Notes: generated by a model not told the origin, from the sequence alone. A DNA stretch of 64,000 nucleotides from Microtetraspora glauca (GCA_000721275.1 JOFO01000022.1:1-64000), one strand, 5' to 3'; positions 1 through 8,573 are shown, numbered from the stretch's first letter. Made by a program: numbers and translations.

Positions 1-988
1 GGGGGGAGGGGGAGCCCCCCGGGCGACGAGGCGCGGGCATGGCCGCTGAAGGAGCCCCCGCCCCGCGGTGCGCGCCCCCCGGCGCGGGCGCTGCCTGGAC
101 CGGCGGGCCGGCGGGGACGGCTCCCGGCATGGCCGCGGCGGCGGGGCGGGGCGCGTACTCCCGCCAGGCGCCGGACCCGAACCAGTCGGCGATGGCCTGG
201 GCGGGCGGTCGCTGCTCGGGCTGCTTGGCCAGCAGGCTCAGCAGGTACGCCTCGAAGGCGGGCGTGAGCACGACGCCGAGCCGGCTCGGCGGGGTCGGGG
301 CGCTGTCGATGTGCTGGTAGAGCAGGGCGGTCGCGGTGTCCGCGCGGAACGGTGGGTGGCCGGTGAGCAGCTGGTAGAGGACGCAGCCGAGCGAGTACAC
401 GTCCGAGGCGGGCGAGGCGGGCTTGCCGAGGGCCCGCTCCGGGGCCAGGTAGAGGCCGGTGCCGACGATCTGGCCGGTGGTGGTGAGCCCGGCGGACGGG
501 TCGTCGACGAAGCGGGCGATGCCGAAGTCGGCCAGCTTGACCGTGCCCTCGGCGTCCATGAGCAGGTTGCCGGGCTTGATGTCGCGGTGGACGACGCCCT
601 GCCGGTGGGCGGCGGCGAGGCCGGCGGCGGCGTGCGCGGCGACGACGGCGACCCGCTCGGCGGGCAGGACCAGCGGGTTGGCGGGGGAGGAGCCGAGGCT
701 GTCGCCCTCGACGAGTTCCATCACCAGGAAGAGCTTGCCGTCCCAGGTGCCGAAGTCGAAGACGCCGACGACGTGCGGGTGGCTGAGCCGTGCGGCGGTC
801 TGCGCCTCCAGGCGGAAGCGGTCGGCGCCGGAGGGGTCGGTGGACTGGGCCAGCATCAGCTTCACGGCGACCGGCCGGCCCAGGACCTCGTCGGTGGCCT
901 GCCACACCTCGCCCATGCCGCCACGGCCGATACACCCGTGGAGCCGATATCGGTCCGCGACCAGCACCAGGAGACGCCCTTTCGACAA
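1..988 (-). CDS. Serine/threonine protein kinase, C-terminus cut by window edge
   Basis: Hanks-type kinase, predicted to phosphorylate Ser/Thr of partner proteins. Counting from a TTG start at 988, the glycine-rich loop IGRGGMGEV is at residues 20-28, the ATP-binding Lys at 43, the catalytic HRD at 134-136, followed by KPGN, and DFG at 154-156; an APE motif follows the activation loop. Beyond about residue 270 the chain becomes Ala/Pro-rich, like the linker that precedes the membrane helix in bacterial PASTA or sensor kinases, but the rest lies outside the window. No ATG or GTG lies in frame just upstream and no clear ribosome binding site precedes the TTG, so the start is tentative. A TACTCT -10-like hexamer sits at 1018-1013. 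Confidence 0.9.
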   Translation of the reverse strand, partial: MSKGRLLVLVADRYRLHGCIGRGGMGEVWQATDEVLGRPVAVKLMLAQSTDPSGADRFRLEAQTAARLSHPHVVGVFDFGTWDGKLFLVMELVEGDSLGSSPANPLVLPAERVAVVAAHAAAGLAAAHRQGVVHRDIKPGNLLMDAEGTVKLADFGIARFVDDPSAGLTTTGQIVGTGLYLAPERALGKPASPASDVYSLGCVLYQLLTGHPPFRADTATALLYQHIDSAPTPPSRLGVVLTPAFEAYLLSLLAKQPEQRPPAQAIADWFGSGAWREYAPRPAAAAMPGAVPAGPPVQAAPAPGGAHRGAGAPSAAMPAPRRPGGSPSP

Positions 989-1440
989 TCGATCACTTGA
1001 CGGCAGAGGACCAGAGTAGAGCCGCTGACCGCGCGCTCTCGCCGCGCTCCCCCCGAAGCGGAACCACGACGGACCCGGACCCGGAACCGGACCGGAGTAG
1101 CCCGCAACCGGACCCGAAACCGGGCTGGAGAAGGCGCAACCGGACCGGAACGCACCCGGAACCGCACCGGAGAACCCCGGAACCACGGTGGAACCGCCGC
1201 CGTACGCACGGACGCAGCGAGACCCCTCGCAGGTTCCGCCGCGAGCCCCCCGATTCCCGGCCCCGCCGGCGCGCCCTGCAGACCGCCCCTGCAGACCGCC
1301 CCTGCAGACCGCCCCGACAGACCACCCCCACCGACCGCCCCCACGGACCGGCGCCCCCCCCGAGGGCGACCACCCCGCTACCCTCCCAGGCACCGCCCGG
1401 GTACCTTCCGGGTTCCGCCCGGGTTCCCGAAGGGTGAACA
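989..1440. other. 452-bp divergent intergenic region of low complexity
   Basis: Lies between the divergent kinase and glycosyltransferase genes. From about 1065 to 1190 it is a degenerate array of short ACCGGA/CCGGAACC units, followed by a 13-bp tandem repeat (1276-1314) and further GACCGCCCC-like units to about 1345. Open frames through it on both strands have no consistent third-position GC bias, so I read it as non-coding. GAAGGG at 1428-1433 is the probable ribosome binding site of the glycosyltransferase. Confidence 0.6.
1276..1314. repeat. 13-bp tandem repeat, three copies
   Basis: The unit CTGCAGACCGCCC recurs at 1276, 1289 and 1302 with exact 13-bp spacing, then decays into similar GACCGCCCCCAC units to about 1345. 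It is intergenic and contains a PstI-like CTGCAG in each copy. It probably arose by slippage; no function is evident. Confidence 0.8.
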
Positions 1441-2361
1441 ATGGGTGCCGAGACCCGACCCCGAGCTGGAACGGAGTGGACCGTGGCGCGACCGCGTGTG
1501 GGCGTGGCGGTACTGACGATGGGCACCCGCCCCGCGGAGCTGGGCGCGCTGCTCGACTCGGTGGCGAAGCAGGACGAGCCCGCCGCCCGGATCGTCGTGG
1601 TCGGCAACGGCACCGGTTCGCTGCCCGAGCTCCCCGAGGGTGTGACGGGCGTGGAGCTGCCGGAGAACCGCGGCGTGACCGGCGGCCGGAACGTGGCCAT
1701 CGACACCCTCCGCTCGTTCGGTGACGTGGACGTCCTGGTCGACCTGGACGACGACGGACTGCTGGTCGACACGGACGTGTTCCGCCGCCTGGTGGACCTG
1801 TACGAGCGGGAGCCGGAGCTGGGCGTGGTCTCGTTCCGGATCGCGGATGAGACGGGTGAGACGCAGCGCCGGCACATCCCCCGGCTGGGGGCGAAGGACC
1901 CGATGCGCGGCGGTGAGGTCACCACGTTCCTGGGCGGTGGTCACGGGCTGTCGATGCCGATGCTGGAGCGGATCGGCGGGTGGCCGGAGGAGTTCTTCTT
2001 CGCGCACGAGGAGACGGACCTGGCCTGGCGGGCGCTGGACGACGGCTGGCGGATCAAGTACGCGCCCGAGCTGCTGCTCCAGCACCCGAAGACGAGCCCG
2101 GCCCGGCACGACGTCTACTACCGGATGACCGCCCGGAACCGCGTGTGGCTGGCGAAGCGGAACCTGCCGGCCCCGCTGGTCCCGCTCTATCTGGTGGTCT
2201 GGGTCCTGCTGACCGTCGCCCGCACCCGCTCGGTGCGGGGTCTGCGCGCCTGGTTCGCGGGGTTCGCGGAGGGCCTGAAGGCGCCGGCGGGGCCGCGCCG
2301 TCCGATGCGCTGGTCGACGGTGCTGCGGATGACGCGGCTGGGCCGTCCGCCGATCATCTGA
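1441..2361 (+). CDS. Family 2 glycosyltransferase
   Basis: Predicted to move a sugar from an activated nucleotide donor to an acceptor such as a cell-envelope glycan; donor and acceptor cannot be read from sequence. The GT-A fold signatures are visible: a start like VGVAVLTMG, the ENRGVTGGRN stretch near residue 80, an acidic DLDDDG cluster near residue 100 that would bind the metal-nucleotide, and FAHEETDLAWR near 185 that supplies the catalytic base region. A hydrophobic stretch (PLYLVVWVLLTVA) near 245 suggests membrane association. Start: ATG with GAAGGG seven bases upstream; a GTG at 1483 is an alternative closer to the conserved core. Its stop overlaps the convergent hydrolase gene by 8 bp. 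Confidence 0.88.
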   Translation: MGAETRPRAGTEWTVARPRVGVAVLTMGTRPAELGALLDSVAKQDEPAARIVVVGNGTGSLPELPEGVTGVELPENRGVTGGRNVAIDTLRSFGDVDVLVDLDDDGLLVDTDVFRRLVDLYEREPELGVVSFRIADETGETQRRHIPRLGAKDPMRGGEVTTFLGGGHGLSMPMLERIGGWPEEFFFAHEETDLAWRALDDGWRIKYAPELLLQHPKTSPARHDVYYRMTARNRVWLAKRNLPAPLVPLYLVVWVLLTVARTRSVRGLRAWFAGFAEGLKAPAGPRRPMRWSTVLRMTRLGRPPII

Positions 2362-3130
2362 CGCCGGCCGCCAGGAAGTCCTCGACGAGGTCCGCCCAGC
2401 CGTCCGGGTCCTCCCAGAACGGCAGGTGCCCGGTGCCGAGTTCGGCGGTGCGGGCGCCGGGGACGGACGCGGCGAGCTCCCGCTGCCGGTCGGGGGAGAC
2501 GAGCGGGTCCTCGGTGGTGACGACGACGAGCGCGGGCACCGCGAGCCGCGCCAGGTCGTCGCGTACGTCGATGAGCTCGGCGAGCTCCAGGTGGGCGGGG
2601 GTCGTGGCGGGCGGGGCGGGCGCGAGCGCGAGCATGGCCCGCAGCCGTCCGGGGTCGGTCCGGTCGAGGAAGCCGGCGCCGAGTCCGGTCAGCGCCAGGT
2701 GCTGGGCGAGCAGCCGGGTCCGCCCGCTCTCGTGGAGGCCGCGCCACAGCGAGATCCCGAGCCGCATCCGGTGGTCGGCGCGGGCGAACGGCGCCGTCAG
2801 CGCCACGCGCGTGACCCGCTCCGGGCACCGCACCGCGAGCCGTACGGCCAGCGGCGCCCCCAGCGAGTACCCGCACACGGCGAACGTCTCCAGTCCGGCG
2901 GCGTCCGCGGCGGCCACGATCCCGTCCACGGCCGCGTCGACCCCGCCCCCGGTCCGCCGGGGCAACTCCCCGGCCACGCACCGGAACCGCTCCCCGAACC
3001 GCTGTGCCAGCCCCCCGAAGTGCCCCTCGACACTCCCCCCGGCCCCGTGCACCCACACCAGCCCGTCCACCGCGCCCCCTGCCCCGCTGCCCGCTCCTGC
3101 CGTCCGTCGTGCGAGAAGGCAGGAGAACAC
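2354..3130 (-). CDS. Alpha/beta hydrolase
   Basis: Alpha/beta-hydrolase fold protein of up to 258 residues, substrate unknown. Visible elements: the oxyanion-hole turn WVHGAGG near residue 28, the nucleophile elbow GYSLG (serine nucleophile) near 91, the acid in TTEDPLV near 205 and the histidine in GTGHLPF near 235, so the triad is intact. The longest reading begins at GTG 3130, directly against the tRNA terminator hairpin, which leaves no room for a ribosome binding site. A GTG at 3070, preceded by a purine-rich GGGCAGGGGG, is a more natural start and still keeps the whole fold. The 3' end overlaps the glycosyltransferase. Confidence 0.82.
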   Translation of the reverse strand: MFSCLLARRTAGAGSGAGGAVDGLVWVHGAGGSVEGHFGGLAQRFGERFRCVAGELPRRTGGGVDAAVDGIVAAADAAGLETFAVCGYSLGAPLAVRLAVRCPERVTRVALTAPFARADHRMRLGISLWRGLHESGRTRLLAQHLALTGLGAGFLDRTDPGRLRAMLALAPAPPATTPAHLELAELIDVRDDLARLAVPALVVVTTEDPLVSPDRQRELAASVPGARTAELGTGHLPFWEDPDGWADLVEDFLAAGVR

Positions 3131-3175
3131 GAACAGACGGGGCAGTTACTTTTTCAGTAACTGCCCCGCCTGTTC
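3131..3175 (-). terminator. Terminator downstream of tRNA-Pro
   Basis: 20-base arms at 3131-3150 and 3156-3175 pair along their whole length with one G-T wobble, around the five-base loop TTTTC. It lies 10 bp past the 3' end of tRNA-Pro in the direction of its transcription and is best read as its intrinsic terminator. Confidence 0.9.
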
Positions 3176-3185
3176 TTACTGGCTG

Positions 3186-3259
3186 TCGGGGTGGCGGGAT
3201 TTGAACCCACGACCTCTTCGTCCCGAACGAAGCGCGCTGCCAAGCTGCGCTACACCCCG
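3186..3259 (-). tRNA. tRNA-Pro (anticodon CGG)
   Basis: 74-nt cloverleaf. Acceptor arms CGGGGTG/CACCCCG pair over seven bases, discriminator base A at 3186. The anticodon stem CTTCG/CGAAG encloses the loop TTCGGGA, so the anticodon is CGG, decoding CCG, the dominant proline codon in this DNA. The T-arm reads GGGTTCAAATCCC. CCA is not encoded, as is common in Streptomyces, so it must be added after transcription. Confidence 0.97.
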
Positions 3260-3297
3260 ATTTCGCTGCTCTGTTCTTCACGTCGCGGCGACATCGA

Positions 3298-3981
3298 TTA
3301 CTTTAGCCCACCCGCGCCCAGAGACGAAATCCGGTTCTCGGAGCGTGCCGCCGCAGGTCGGAAGCGGTCGGCCAGGACGAGGAGGAGACCGAGGGCGGTG
3401 AAGGCGAGACCGAGGACGACGGCGTTGAGGAGGACGCCGGCGTAGCCGTGGGCGGCGACGTCGAGGAAGGGGTACGGGTAGCGGGTGGGGTGGTCCGCGG
3501 GGAGGAGCGCGCCGCGGACGAGGGCGAAGGCCAGGTAGGTGCCGGGGGCGGCGAGCCAGAGGACGGCGTGCCGGGGGCAGTAGGCGCCGGGGCGGGTGAG
3601 GAGCAGCCAGTCGAGGGCGACGCCGATCGGGGTGACGGTGTGCAGGAGCTGGTTGGAGAGGGCGCGGGCGCCGGTGAGGGCGTCGACGGCGGCGGCCTGG
3701 TCGAACGGGCTCGACGGGTTGGCGAGGACCAGGTGGAAGACGAGGCCGACGATCGTGATGCAGAGCAGCGTCCCGCCGGTCCAGGCGGGCGGGAGCGACG
3801 GCCGGCCGGTCCAGGCGCGGACGGCGCCGAGGCCGAGGACGACGGCGACGGCGGTGTTGGTCCAGATCGTGAAGAAGCTGAAGGCGACCAGCGGGTTCCC
3901 GGCGACGCAGTCGATCGTGACGCCGGTCGCCGCGGCGAGGGCGATCAGGCCGCGGACGACGGCGATGAAACGGTTCGGCAT
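3298..3981 (-). CDS. Pr6Pr family integral membrane protein
   Basis: 227-residue membrane protein with about six predicted helices, matching from memory the actinobacterial Pr6Pr family (related to FAR-17a/AIG1-like proteins), whose function is not established. Helices include roughly 5-25, 30-50, 70-88, 110-128, 142-160 and 185-205. Characteristic short motifs are FFTIWTNT near the second helix and PIGVALDWLL near the fourth. Start: ATG at 3981, 40 bp downstream of the phosphoesterase stop, so the two may be cotranscribed and followed by tRNA-Pro. Confidence 0.8.
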   Translation of the reverse strand: MPNRFIAVVRGLIALAAATGVTIDCVAGNPLVAFSFFTIWTNTAVAVVLGLGAVRAWTGRPSLPPAWTGGTLLCITIVGLVFHLVLANPSSPFDQAAAVDALTGARALSNQLLHTVTPIGVALDWLLLTRPGAYCPRHAVLWLAAPGTYLAFALVRGALLPADHPTRYPYPFLDVAAHGYAGVLLNAVVLGLAFTALGLLLVLADRFRPAAARSENRISSLGAGGLK

Positions 3982-4021
3982 GCGGTCACGGTACGGGGGC
4001 GGGGCCGCCCCCGTACGGACG

Positions 4022-4960
4022 TCAGGCGCGTGCCGTCAGGGTCAGCAGCGTCGCCTCGGGCGGGCAGGCGAAGCGGACCGGGGTGAAGCGGTTGGTGCCG
4101 CAGCCCGCGGAGACGTGCAGGTAGGAGGTGTGGCCGCCGGCGGTATGGGTGGAGAGGCCCTTGGCGCGGTCGGTGTCGATGTCGCAGTTGGTGACGAGGG
4201 CGCCGTAGAAGGGGACGCACAGCTGCCCGCCGTGGGTGTGCCCGGCGAGGATCAGCTCGTAGCCGTCGGAGGTGAAGGCGTCGAGGGTGCGCAGGTACGG
4301 CGCGTGCACGATGCCGAGGGAGAAGTCCGCCGAGGTGTCGGGGCCGCCGGCCACCCGCTCGTACCGGTCCCGCTTGATGTGGGGGTCGTCGAGGCCGGTG
4401 AAGGCGAGGTCGGCCTGGGGGAGCTTGAGCCGGCCGCGGGTGTTGGTGAGGTCGATCCAGCCGGCCGCGTCGAAGGCGTCCTTCATGCCCTCCCACGGGT
4501 TGTGCACGGCGCCGACGACGGGCTTGTTGCCGTTGAGGCCGTGCCGTCCCTGCGCCTTCTCCACGAGGTAGCGGGCGGGGTTGCGCAGCCGGGGGCCGTA
4601 GTAGTCGTTGGAGCCGAAGACGTACACGCCGGGGAAGTCCATGAGCGGGCCCAGGGCGTCGAGGAGCTCCGGGACGGCCTCGGTGTCGGAGAGGTTGTCG
4701 CCGGTGTTCACGACGAAGTCGGGGCGGAGCCCGGCGAGCTTCTGCAGCCAGAGCCGCTTCTTCTTCTGGCCGCACACCATGTGGACGTCGGAGACCTGGA
4801 GGACCCGCAGGTCGGCCATGCCCGGCGGCAGGACGGGGACGGTGATCCGGCGGAGCCGGAAGGAGCGGGCCTCGAAGCCCGCCGCGTAGACGAGTCCGGC
4901 CGCGGCCGTCGCCGCGACGCCTGCCGTGATCTTCAGGGGGATCCCGTACCGTGCGCGCAT
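4022..4960 (-). CDS. Membrane-anchored metallophosphoesterase
   Basis: 312-residue calcineurin-like phosphoesterase, predicted to hydrolyse phosphoester bonds with two metal ions outside the membrane. The metal-ligand motifs are in order: SDVH near residue 65, NTGDN near 90, GSND (in place of the common GNHD) near 125, and AGHTHGG near 245. A hydrophobic segment ITAGVAATAAAGLVYAAG at residues 9-26 looks like an uncleaved signal anchor. I chose ATG 4960 because GGGGGG lies directly upstream and because the upstream in-frame extension is not conserved-looking. It is divergent from the GatB/YqeY gene; M. tuberculosis Rv3683 is the probable counterpart. Confidence 0.88.
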   Translation of the reverse strand: MRARYGIPLKITAGVAATAAAGLVYAAGFEARSFRLRRITVPVLPPGMADLRVLQVSDVHMVCGQKKKRLWLQKLAGLRPDFVVNTGDNLSDTEAVPELLDALGPLMDFPGVYVFGSNDYYGPRLRNPARYLVEKAQGRHGLNGNKPVVGAVHNPWEGMKDAFDAAGWIDLTNTRGRLKLPQADLAFTGLDDPHIKRDRYERVAGGPDTSADFSLGIVHAPYLRTLDAFTSDGYELILAGHTHGGQLCVPFYGALVTNCDIDTDRAKGLSTHTAGGHTSYLHVSAGCGTNRFTPVRFACPPEATLLTLTARA

Positions 4961-5034
4961 CCCCCCATCGTTCCAGACCCGCGGGGCGTAAATGCACGGG
5001 CGGTACGCGTGGACCACCTGCCACACTTGATGCC

Positions 5035-5499
5035 ATGACCACGCTCAAGGCACGACTGCAGGACGACCTCAACGCCGCGATCAAGGAGCGCGACGAGCTG
5101 CGCTCCTCGACCCTGCGGCTGACCATCGCCGCCATCACCAAGGAGGAGGTCGCGGGCAAGACCAAGCGCGAGCTCTCCGACGACGAGGTGCAGAAGGTGA
5201 TCGCCAAGGAGGCGAAGAAGCGGCGCGAGGCCGCGGACGCCTTCGAGCAGGGCGGTCGCCACGAGTCGGCCGAGCGCGAGCGGGCGGAGGGCGTCGTCCT
5301 CGACGCGTACCTGCCGAAGCAGCTCACCGACGAGGAGCTGGAGGGCATCGTCGCCGAGGCCGTCGAGGAGGCGCGGGCCGCCGGTGCCGAGGGTCCGCGT
5401 GCCATGGGCGCCGTCATGAAGATCGTGAACCCGAAGGTGGCCGGTCAGGCCGAGGGCGGCCGGGTGGCCGCCGCGGTGAAGAAGCTGCTCGCGGGCTGA
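5035..5499 (+). CDS. GatB/YqeY domain protein
   Basis: 154-residue YqeY-type protein, homologous to the tail domain of the GatB subunit of tRNA-dependent amidotransferase, with a presumed but unproven role in tRNA binding. The whole family length is present: MTTLKARLQDDLNAAIK at the start, the lysine-rich helix KEAKKRREAADAF near 60 and the conserved LPKQLTDEELEGIV region near 95. ATG 5035 was chosen because it begins the recognisable family sequence; the frame stays open upstream but without family similarity. A strong hairpin separates it from the convergent penicillin-binding protein gene. Confidence 0.92.
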   Translation: MTTLKARLQDDLNAAIKERDELRSSTLRLTIAAITKEEVAGKTKRELSDDEVQKVIAKEAKKRREAADAFEQGGRHESAERERAEGVVLDAYLPKQLTDEELEGIVAEAVEEARAAGAEGPRAMGAVMKIVNPKVAGQAEGGRVAAAVKKLLAG

Positions 5500-5539
5500 C
5501 CGCACGCGCGCGGACGTACGTCGGCGTACGTCGGCGTAT

Positions 5540-5589
5540 GCGAAGGGCGCCCCCGCCGGATTCCGCATCCGGTGGGGGCGCCCTTCGCG
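5540..5589. terminator. Bidirectional terminator between yqeY and PBP genes
   Basis: Arms 5540-5560 and 5568-5589 form a stem of about 20 bp (GCGAAGGGCGCCCCC paired with GGGGGCGCCCTTCGC, continuing inward) around a short loop. Position between two convergent stop codons suggests termination in both directions. Confidence 0.9.
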
Positions 5590-5605
5590 TGTACTGGCCG
5601 GCGGC

Positions 5606-7843
5606 TCAGTCCCTGCCGCGGCCGTTGCCGGGCCGGCCGTCACCGCCGCCGCCCAGGTCGGGGAGGGTGATGTCCGGGAACGGGTTGGTCGGCCGGTCGG
5701 CCGGCTTGTCGTCGTCCCGGTCGGCGGGCTTGGCGTCGTCCCGCTTGTCGTCCTTCTTCGGGTCCTTCGGCTTCTCGGCGCGGGGCACCTTGATGCCGAC
5801 GAAGGACGGGGCCTCGTCGCCGAGGGCGCCGGTCATCGCGATCCGCCAGATCGGGCCGGGGAGGCAGCCACCGCAGACCTTGTCGTAGTAGACGCCGCCG
5901 ATGGTGATGTCGAACATCTCCTCGCGCTTGCCGACGTCGTCGCCGACCCAGACGGCGGTGGAGAGGTCCGGGGTGTAGCCGACGAACCAGGCGTCCTTGC
6001 GGCCCTCGGTGGTACCGGTCTTGCCGGCGTTGTCGCGGTCGCTCAGGCCGGCCTTCGTACCGGTGCCGTCCTCGACCACGCCCTTGAGCATCTGGTTGAT
6101 CATGTCGGCGGTGCGGTCGGACATGGCGCGCGTGCACTTGGTCTGCGGCACGTTCAGCTTGTCGCCGTTGGCGGCCTTGATGGAGTCGATGACCACCGGG
6201 GTGCAGTAGATGCCGCGGTTGGCGAAGGTCGCGTAGACGTTCGCCATGTCGAGCGGGGTGCTCTCCAGCGAGCCGAGGGTCGCCGACGGGCTCTGCTTGA
6301 TCGGCTTGCCGAGCTCGCGCTCGTAGCCGACCTTCTTCGCCATCGTCAGCGTCTCGCAGAGGCCGGCGGCCTGCTCCAGCTTGGCGAAGTAGGTGTTGAT
6401 GGACTTGCCGAGGGCGCTGGTCATGTCGTACGCCCCCTTCTCCGACTTGAGCTCGTTCTGCACGGGCCAGTCGCCGTAGTCGGCGGGCTTGCCGTCACAG
6501 CGCTTGTAGTCGCTCTTCTCCATGGTGATCTTCCACGGAGTGTCGTAGCTCGTCGCGGGGGAGAGGCCCTTCTCCAGGGCGGCGGCGGCCGTGATCGGCT
6601 TGAAGGTCGAGCCGACCGGGAAGCCGTACGTCGTGCCGCCCATCTTGCTGCCGACGGCGAGGTTGAGCGTGGTCTGGTGCTGCTTCTGGTCCAGGCCGTA
6701 CGGGCGGGACTGGCTCATCGACAGGATCTTGCCGGTGCCGGGCTGCACCTGGACGACGGCGGTCGCGACCCCGTCGTCCTTGTTCACCTTGGCCACCGCG
6801 GCCTCGTTCGCCGCCGCCTGCGCCTTCGGGTCGAGCGTGGTCCGGATGGTCAGGCCGCCCAGGTTCCACAGCTTCTGGCGCTCCTCGGCGGTCTTGCCGA
6901 AGACGGGGTCGTTGAGGATCGTCTTGCGGACGTAGTCGCAGAAGAAGCCGGCGCCGTCGACGGCGGTGATGCAGCCGTTCTTCGGCGCCTTCACCTTCAG
7001 CTTGATCGGCGCGGCCTTGGCCTTCTCGTACTCGGCCTCGCTGATGTCGCCGACGTCCGCCATCCGCTTGAGGACGATGTTGCGCCGCTTGGTGGCTTCT
7101 TCGAGGTCGTTGATGGGGTCGAAGCGGCTCGGCGACTGCACCAGGCCGGCCATCATGGCGGCCTCGCCCAGTTCCAGGTTCGCGGCGGGCTTGGAGAAGT
7201 AGCGCTGCGAGGCGGCCTCGATGCCGTACGCCTGCTGCCCGAAGAACGTGATGTTGAGGTAGTTCTCCAGGATCTTCTTCTTGCCCAGCTCCTCCTCGAC
7301 CTGGATCGCGTACTTCAGCTCGCGGACCTTGCGGCCGATCGTCTGCTGGGTGGCCTGCGCGACCTTCTCCGGGTCGTCGCCGGCCTCCTCGACGAACACG
7401 TTCTTCACGTACTGCTGGGTGAGCGTCGACGCGCCCTCGGAGACGCCGCCCGACTGCGCGTTCTTGTTGATCGCGCGGAGCACGCCCTTGAGGTCGATGG
7501 CCCCGTGCTCGTAGAAGCGCGAGTCCTCGATGGCGACGATCGCCTTCTGCATGTACGGGGAGATCTTCTCCAGCGGCACCACCTTGCGGTCCCGCGAGTA
7601 GACCGTGGCGATGAGGCCGCCCTCGGAGTCCAGGATGGTGGTGCGCTGACTGAGGGGCGGGGTCTTCAGGTTCGAGGGGATCTCGTCGAATCCCTCGACG
7701 GTGCCCTTGGCCGCCAGACCCAGTGCGCCGGCCGCGGGCAGGGCGATGCCCGCCAGCACGGCTCCGGAGAGCACACTGACACCGAGGAACTTGGCGGCCT
7801 GCTGGGTCCCGGTCAGACCACCGCCCGAGCGCTTCTTTGCCAT
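5606..7843 (-). CDS. Class A penicillin-binding protein (transglycosylase/transpeptidase)
   Basis: 745-residue bifunctional peptidoglycan synthase. A membrane anchor lies at residues 17-46. The GT51 transglycosylase has EDSRFYEH with catalytic Glu106, then STLTQQYVKN near 142. The transpeptidase has STFK (nucleophile Ser near 411), SIN of the SxN box near 480, and KTGT near 608. The tail is Asp/Lys-rich then Gly/Arg-rich, as in actinobacterial PonA2-like proteins. Start: ATG 7843. There is no ribosome binding site, but TAGGCT ends six bases upstream (7855-7850), fitting a leaderless transcript. It is divergent from wblA, the arrangement I recall for SCO3580/wblA and PonA2/WhiB4. Confidence 0.95.
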   Translation of the reverse strand: MAKKRSGGGLTGTQQAAKFLGVSVLSGAVLAGIALPAAGALGLAAKGTVEGFDEIPSNLKTPPLSQRTTILDSEGGLIATVYSRDRKVVPLEKISPYMQKAIVAIEDSRFYEHGAIDLKGVLRAINKNAQSGGVSEGASTLTQQYVKNVFVEEAGDDPEKVAQATQQTIGRKVRELKYAIQVEEELGKKKILENYLNITFFGQQAYGIEAASQRYFSKPAANLELGEAAMMAGLVQSPSRFDPINDLEEATKRRNIVLKRMADVGDISEAEYEKAKAAPIKLKVKAPKNGCITAVDGAGFFCDYVRKTILNDPVFGKTAEERQKLWNLGGLTIRTTLDPKAQAAANEAAVAKVNKDDGVATAVVQVQPGTGKILSMSQSRPYGLDQKQHQTTLNLAVGSKMGGTTYGFPVGSTFKPITAAAALEKGLSPATSYDTPWKITMEKSDYKRCDGKPADYGDWPVQNELKSEKGAYDMTSALGKSINTYFAKLEQAAGLCETLTMAKKVGYERELGKPIKQSPSATLGSLESTPLDMANVYATFANRGIYCTPVVIDSIKAANGDKLNVPQTKCTRAMSDRTADMINQMLKGVVEDGTGTKAGLSDRDNAGKTGTTEGRKDAWFVGYTPDLSTAVWVGDDVGKREEMFDITIGGVYYDKVCGGCLPGPIWRIAMTGALGDEAPSFVGIKVPRAEKPKDPKKDDKRDDAKPADRDDDKPADRPTNPFPDITLPDLGGGGDGRPGNGRGRD

Positions 7844-7971
7844 GGGGGCAGCCTACGTTCTCAATCGCCGGACACGCGTATATGCCTTGGCCTAAGCTGC
7901 TCCCAACTGTCACAGGAGTGCGGTCCCGTATCGGCCCTCGTGCGTGACAATCGCCTGATTTCCGGCATGGG

Positions 7972-8041
7972 TTTCCGCGTCCCCGAATCCGCGGAAAGGC
8001 GTGTCCGATTCCGGTGCGTGTGTCGCGCGGTGTCCTATAAC
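7972..8041 (+). promoter_or_regulatory. wblA promoter region with inverted repeat
   Basis: The 385-bp gap between the PBP gene and wblA (7844-8228) holds an 8-bp perfect inverted repeat, TTTCCGCG (7972-7979) and CGCGGAAA (7990-7997), about 40 bp upstream of a TATAAC hexamer at 8036-8041. If TATAAC is the -10 box, wblA has a leader of roughly 180 nt. The leader frame is open but rich in A/T third bases, so it is untranslated. wblA is a heavily regulated gene in Streptomyces; which regulator might use the repeat is unknown. Confidence 0.5.
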
Positions 8042-8228
8042 ACACGCATGTCCTGCGGTCACTCCCCTGGGTGATCTGACGCGCACGCATAGTCCGTTCG
8101 GACCATTCAAGATTGGGCCCGAAGGGGGTGTTGCGCTGTCCCCGCCTTCCGTAACGTCCCAACCGGCAGCGGTGAATATGCCGCTGCCGCCGTGGGGGAG
8201 CCTCGATTCGGGAGAGGACGGCGCCGGT

Positions 8229-8573
8229 ATGGGCTGGGTAGCTGACTGGAGTGCGCAGGCGGCCTGCCGCACTACCGATCCGGATGAACTTTTCGTGCAG
8301 GGAGCGGCACAGAACCGGGCGAAGGCGGTGTGTACCGGCTGCCCGGTGCGCACCGAGTGCCTGGCCGACGCCCTGGACAACCGTGTGGAGTTCGGCGTGT
8401 GGGGCGGCATGACGGAGCGCGAGCGCCGTGCCCTGCTGCGCCGGCGTCCCACGGTCACCTCGTGGCGGCGGCTCCTGGAGACCGCCCGCACCGAGTACGA
8501 GCGCGGCGCGGGTCTGCTGCCCGTCGCCATGGAGGACGACGCGACGTACGAGGAGTACGCCGCGGTCGGCTAG
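8229..8573 (+). CDS. wblA: WhiB-like iron-sulfur regulator WblA
   Basis: 114-residue Wbl protein holding an oxygen/NO-sensitive [4Fe-4S] cluster and acting on transcription through the principal sigma factor. Cluster ligands are Cys13, Cys35, Cys38 and Cys44, and the turn FGVWGG follows near residue 54. A basic stretch RRALLRRRP lies downstream for DNA contact. In streptomycetes WblA is a global pleiotropic regulator that represses antibiotic synthesis and is needed for aerial mycelium maturation. Start ATG 8229 follows GGGAGAGG by about nine bases and gives the normal family length; an ATG at 8178 would add 17 residues of non-family sequence. Its position between a PBP and ArsA-like ATPases matches SCO3579 (WhiB4 in mycobacteria). 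Confidence 0.96.
   Translation: MGWVADWSAQAACRTTDPDELFVQGAAQNRAKAVCTGCPVRTECLADALDNRVEFGVWGGMTERERRALLRRRPTVTSWRRLLETARTEYERGAGLLPVAMEDDATYEEYAAVG

Noticed and set aside
68-1000. A + strand gene of 310 codons at the left edge
   Set aside because: It is the antisense shadow of the protein kinase, whose catalytic motifs are all on the minus strand.
8001-8228. In-frame N-terminal extension of WblA
   Set aside because: No stop codons, but third positions are often A or T and the residues match no Wbl protein; a ribosome binding site lies before ATG 8229.
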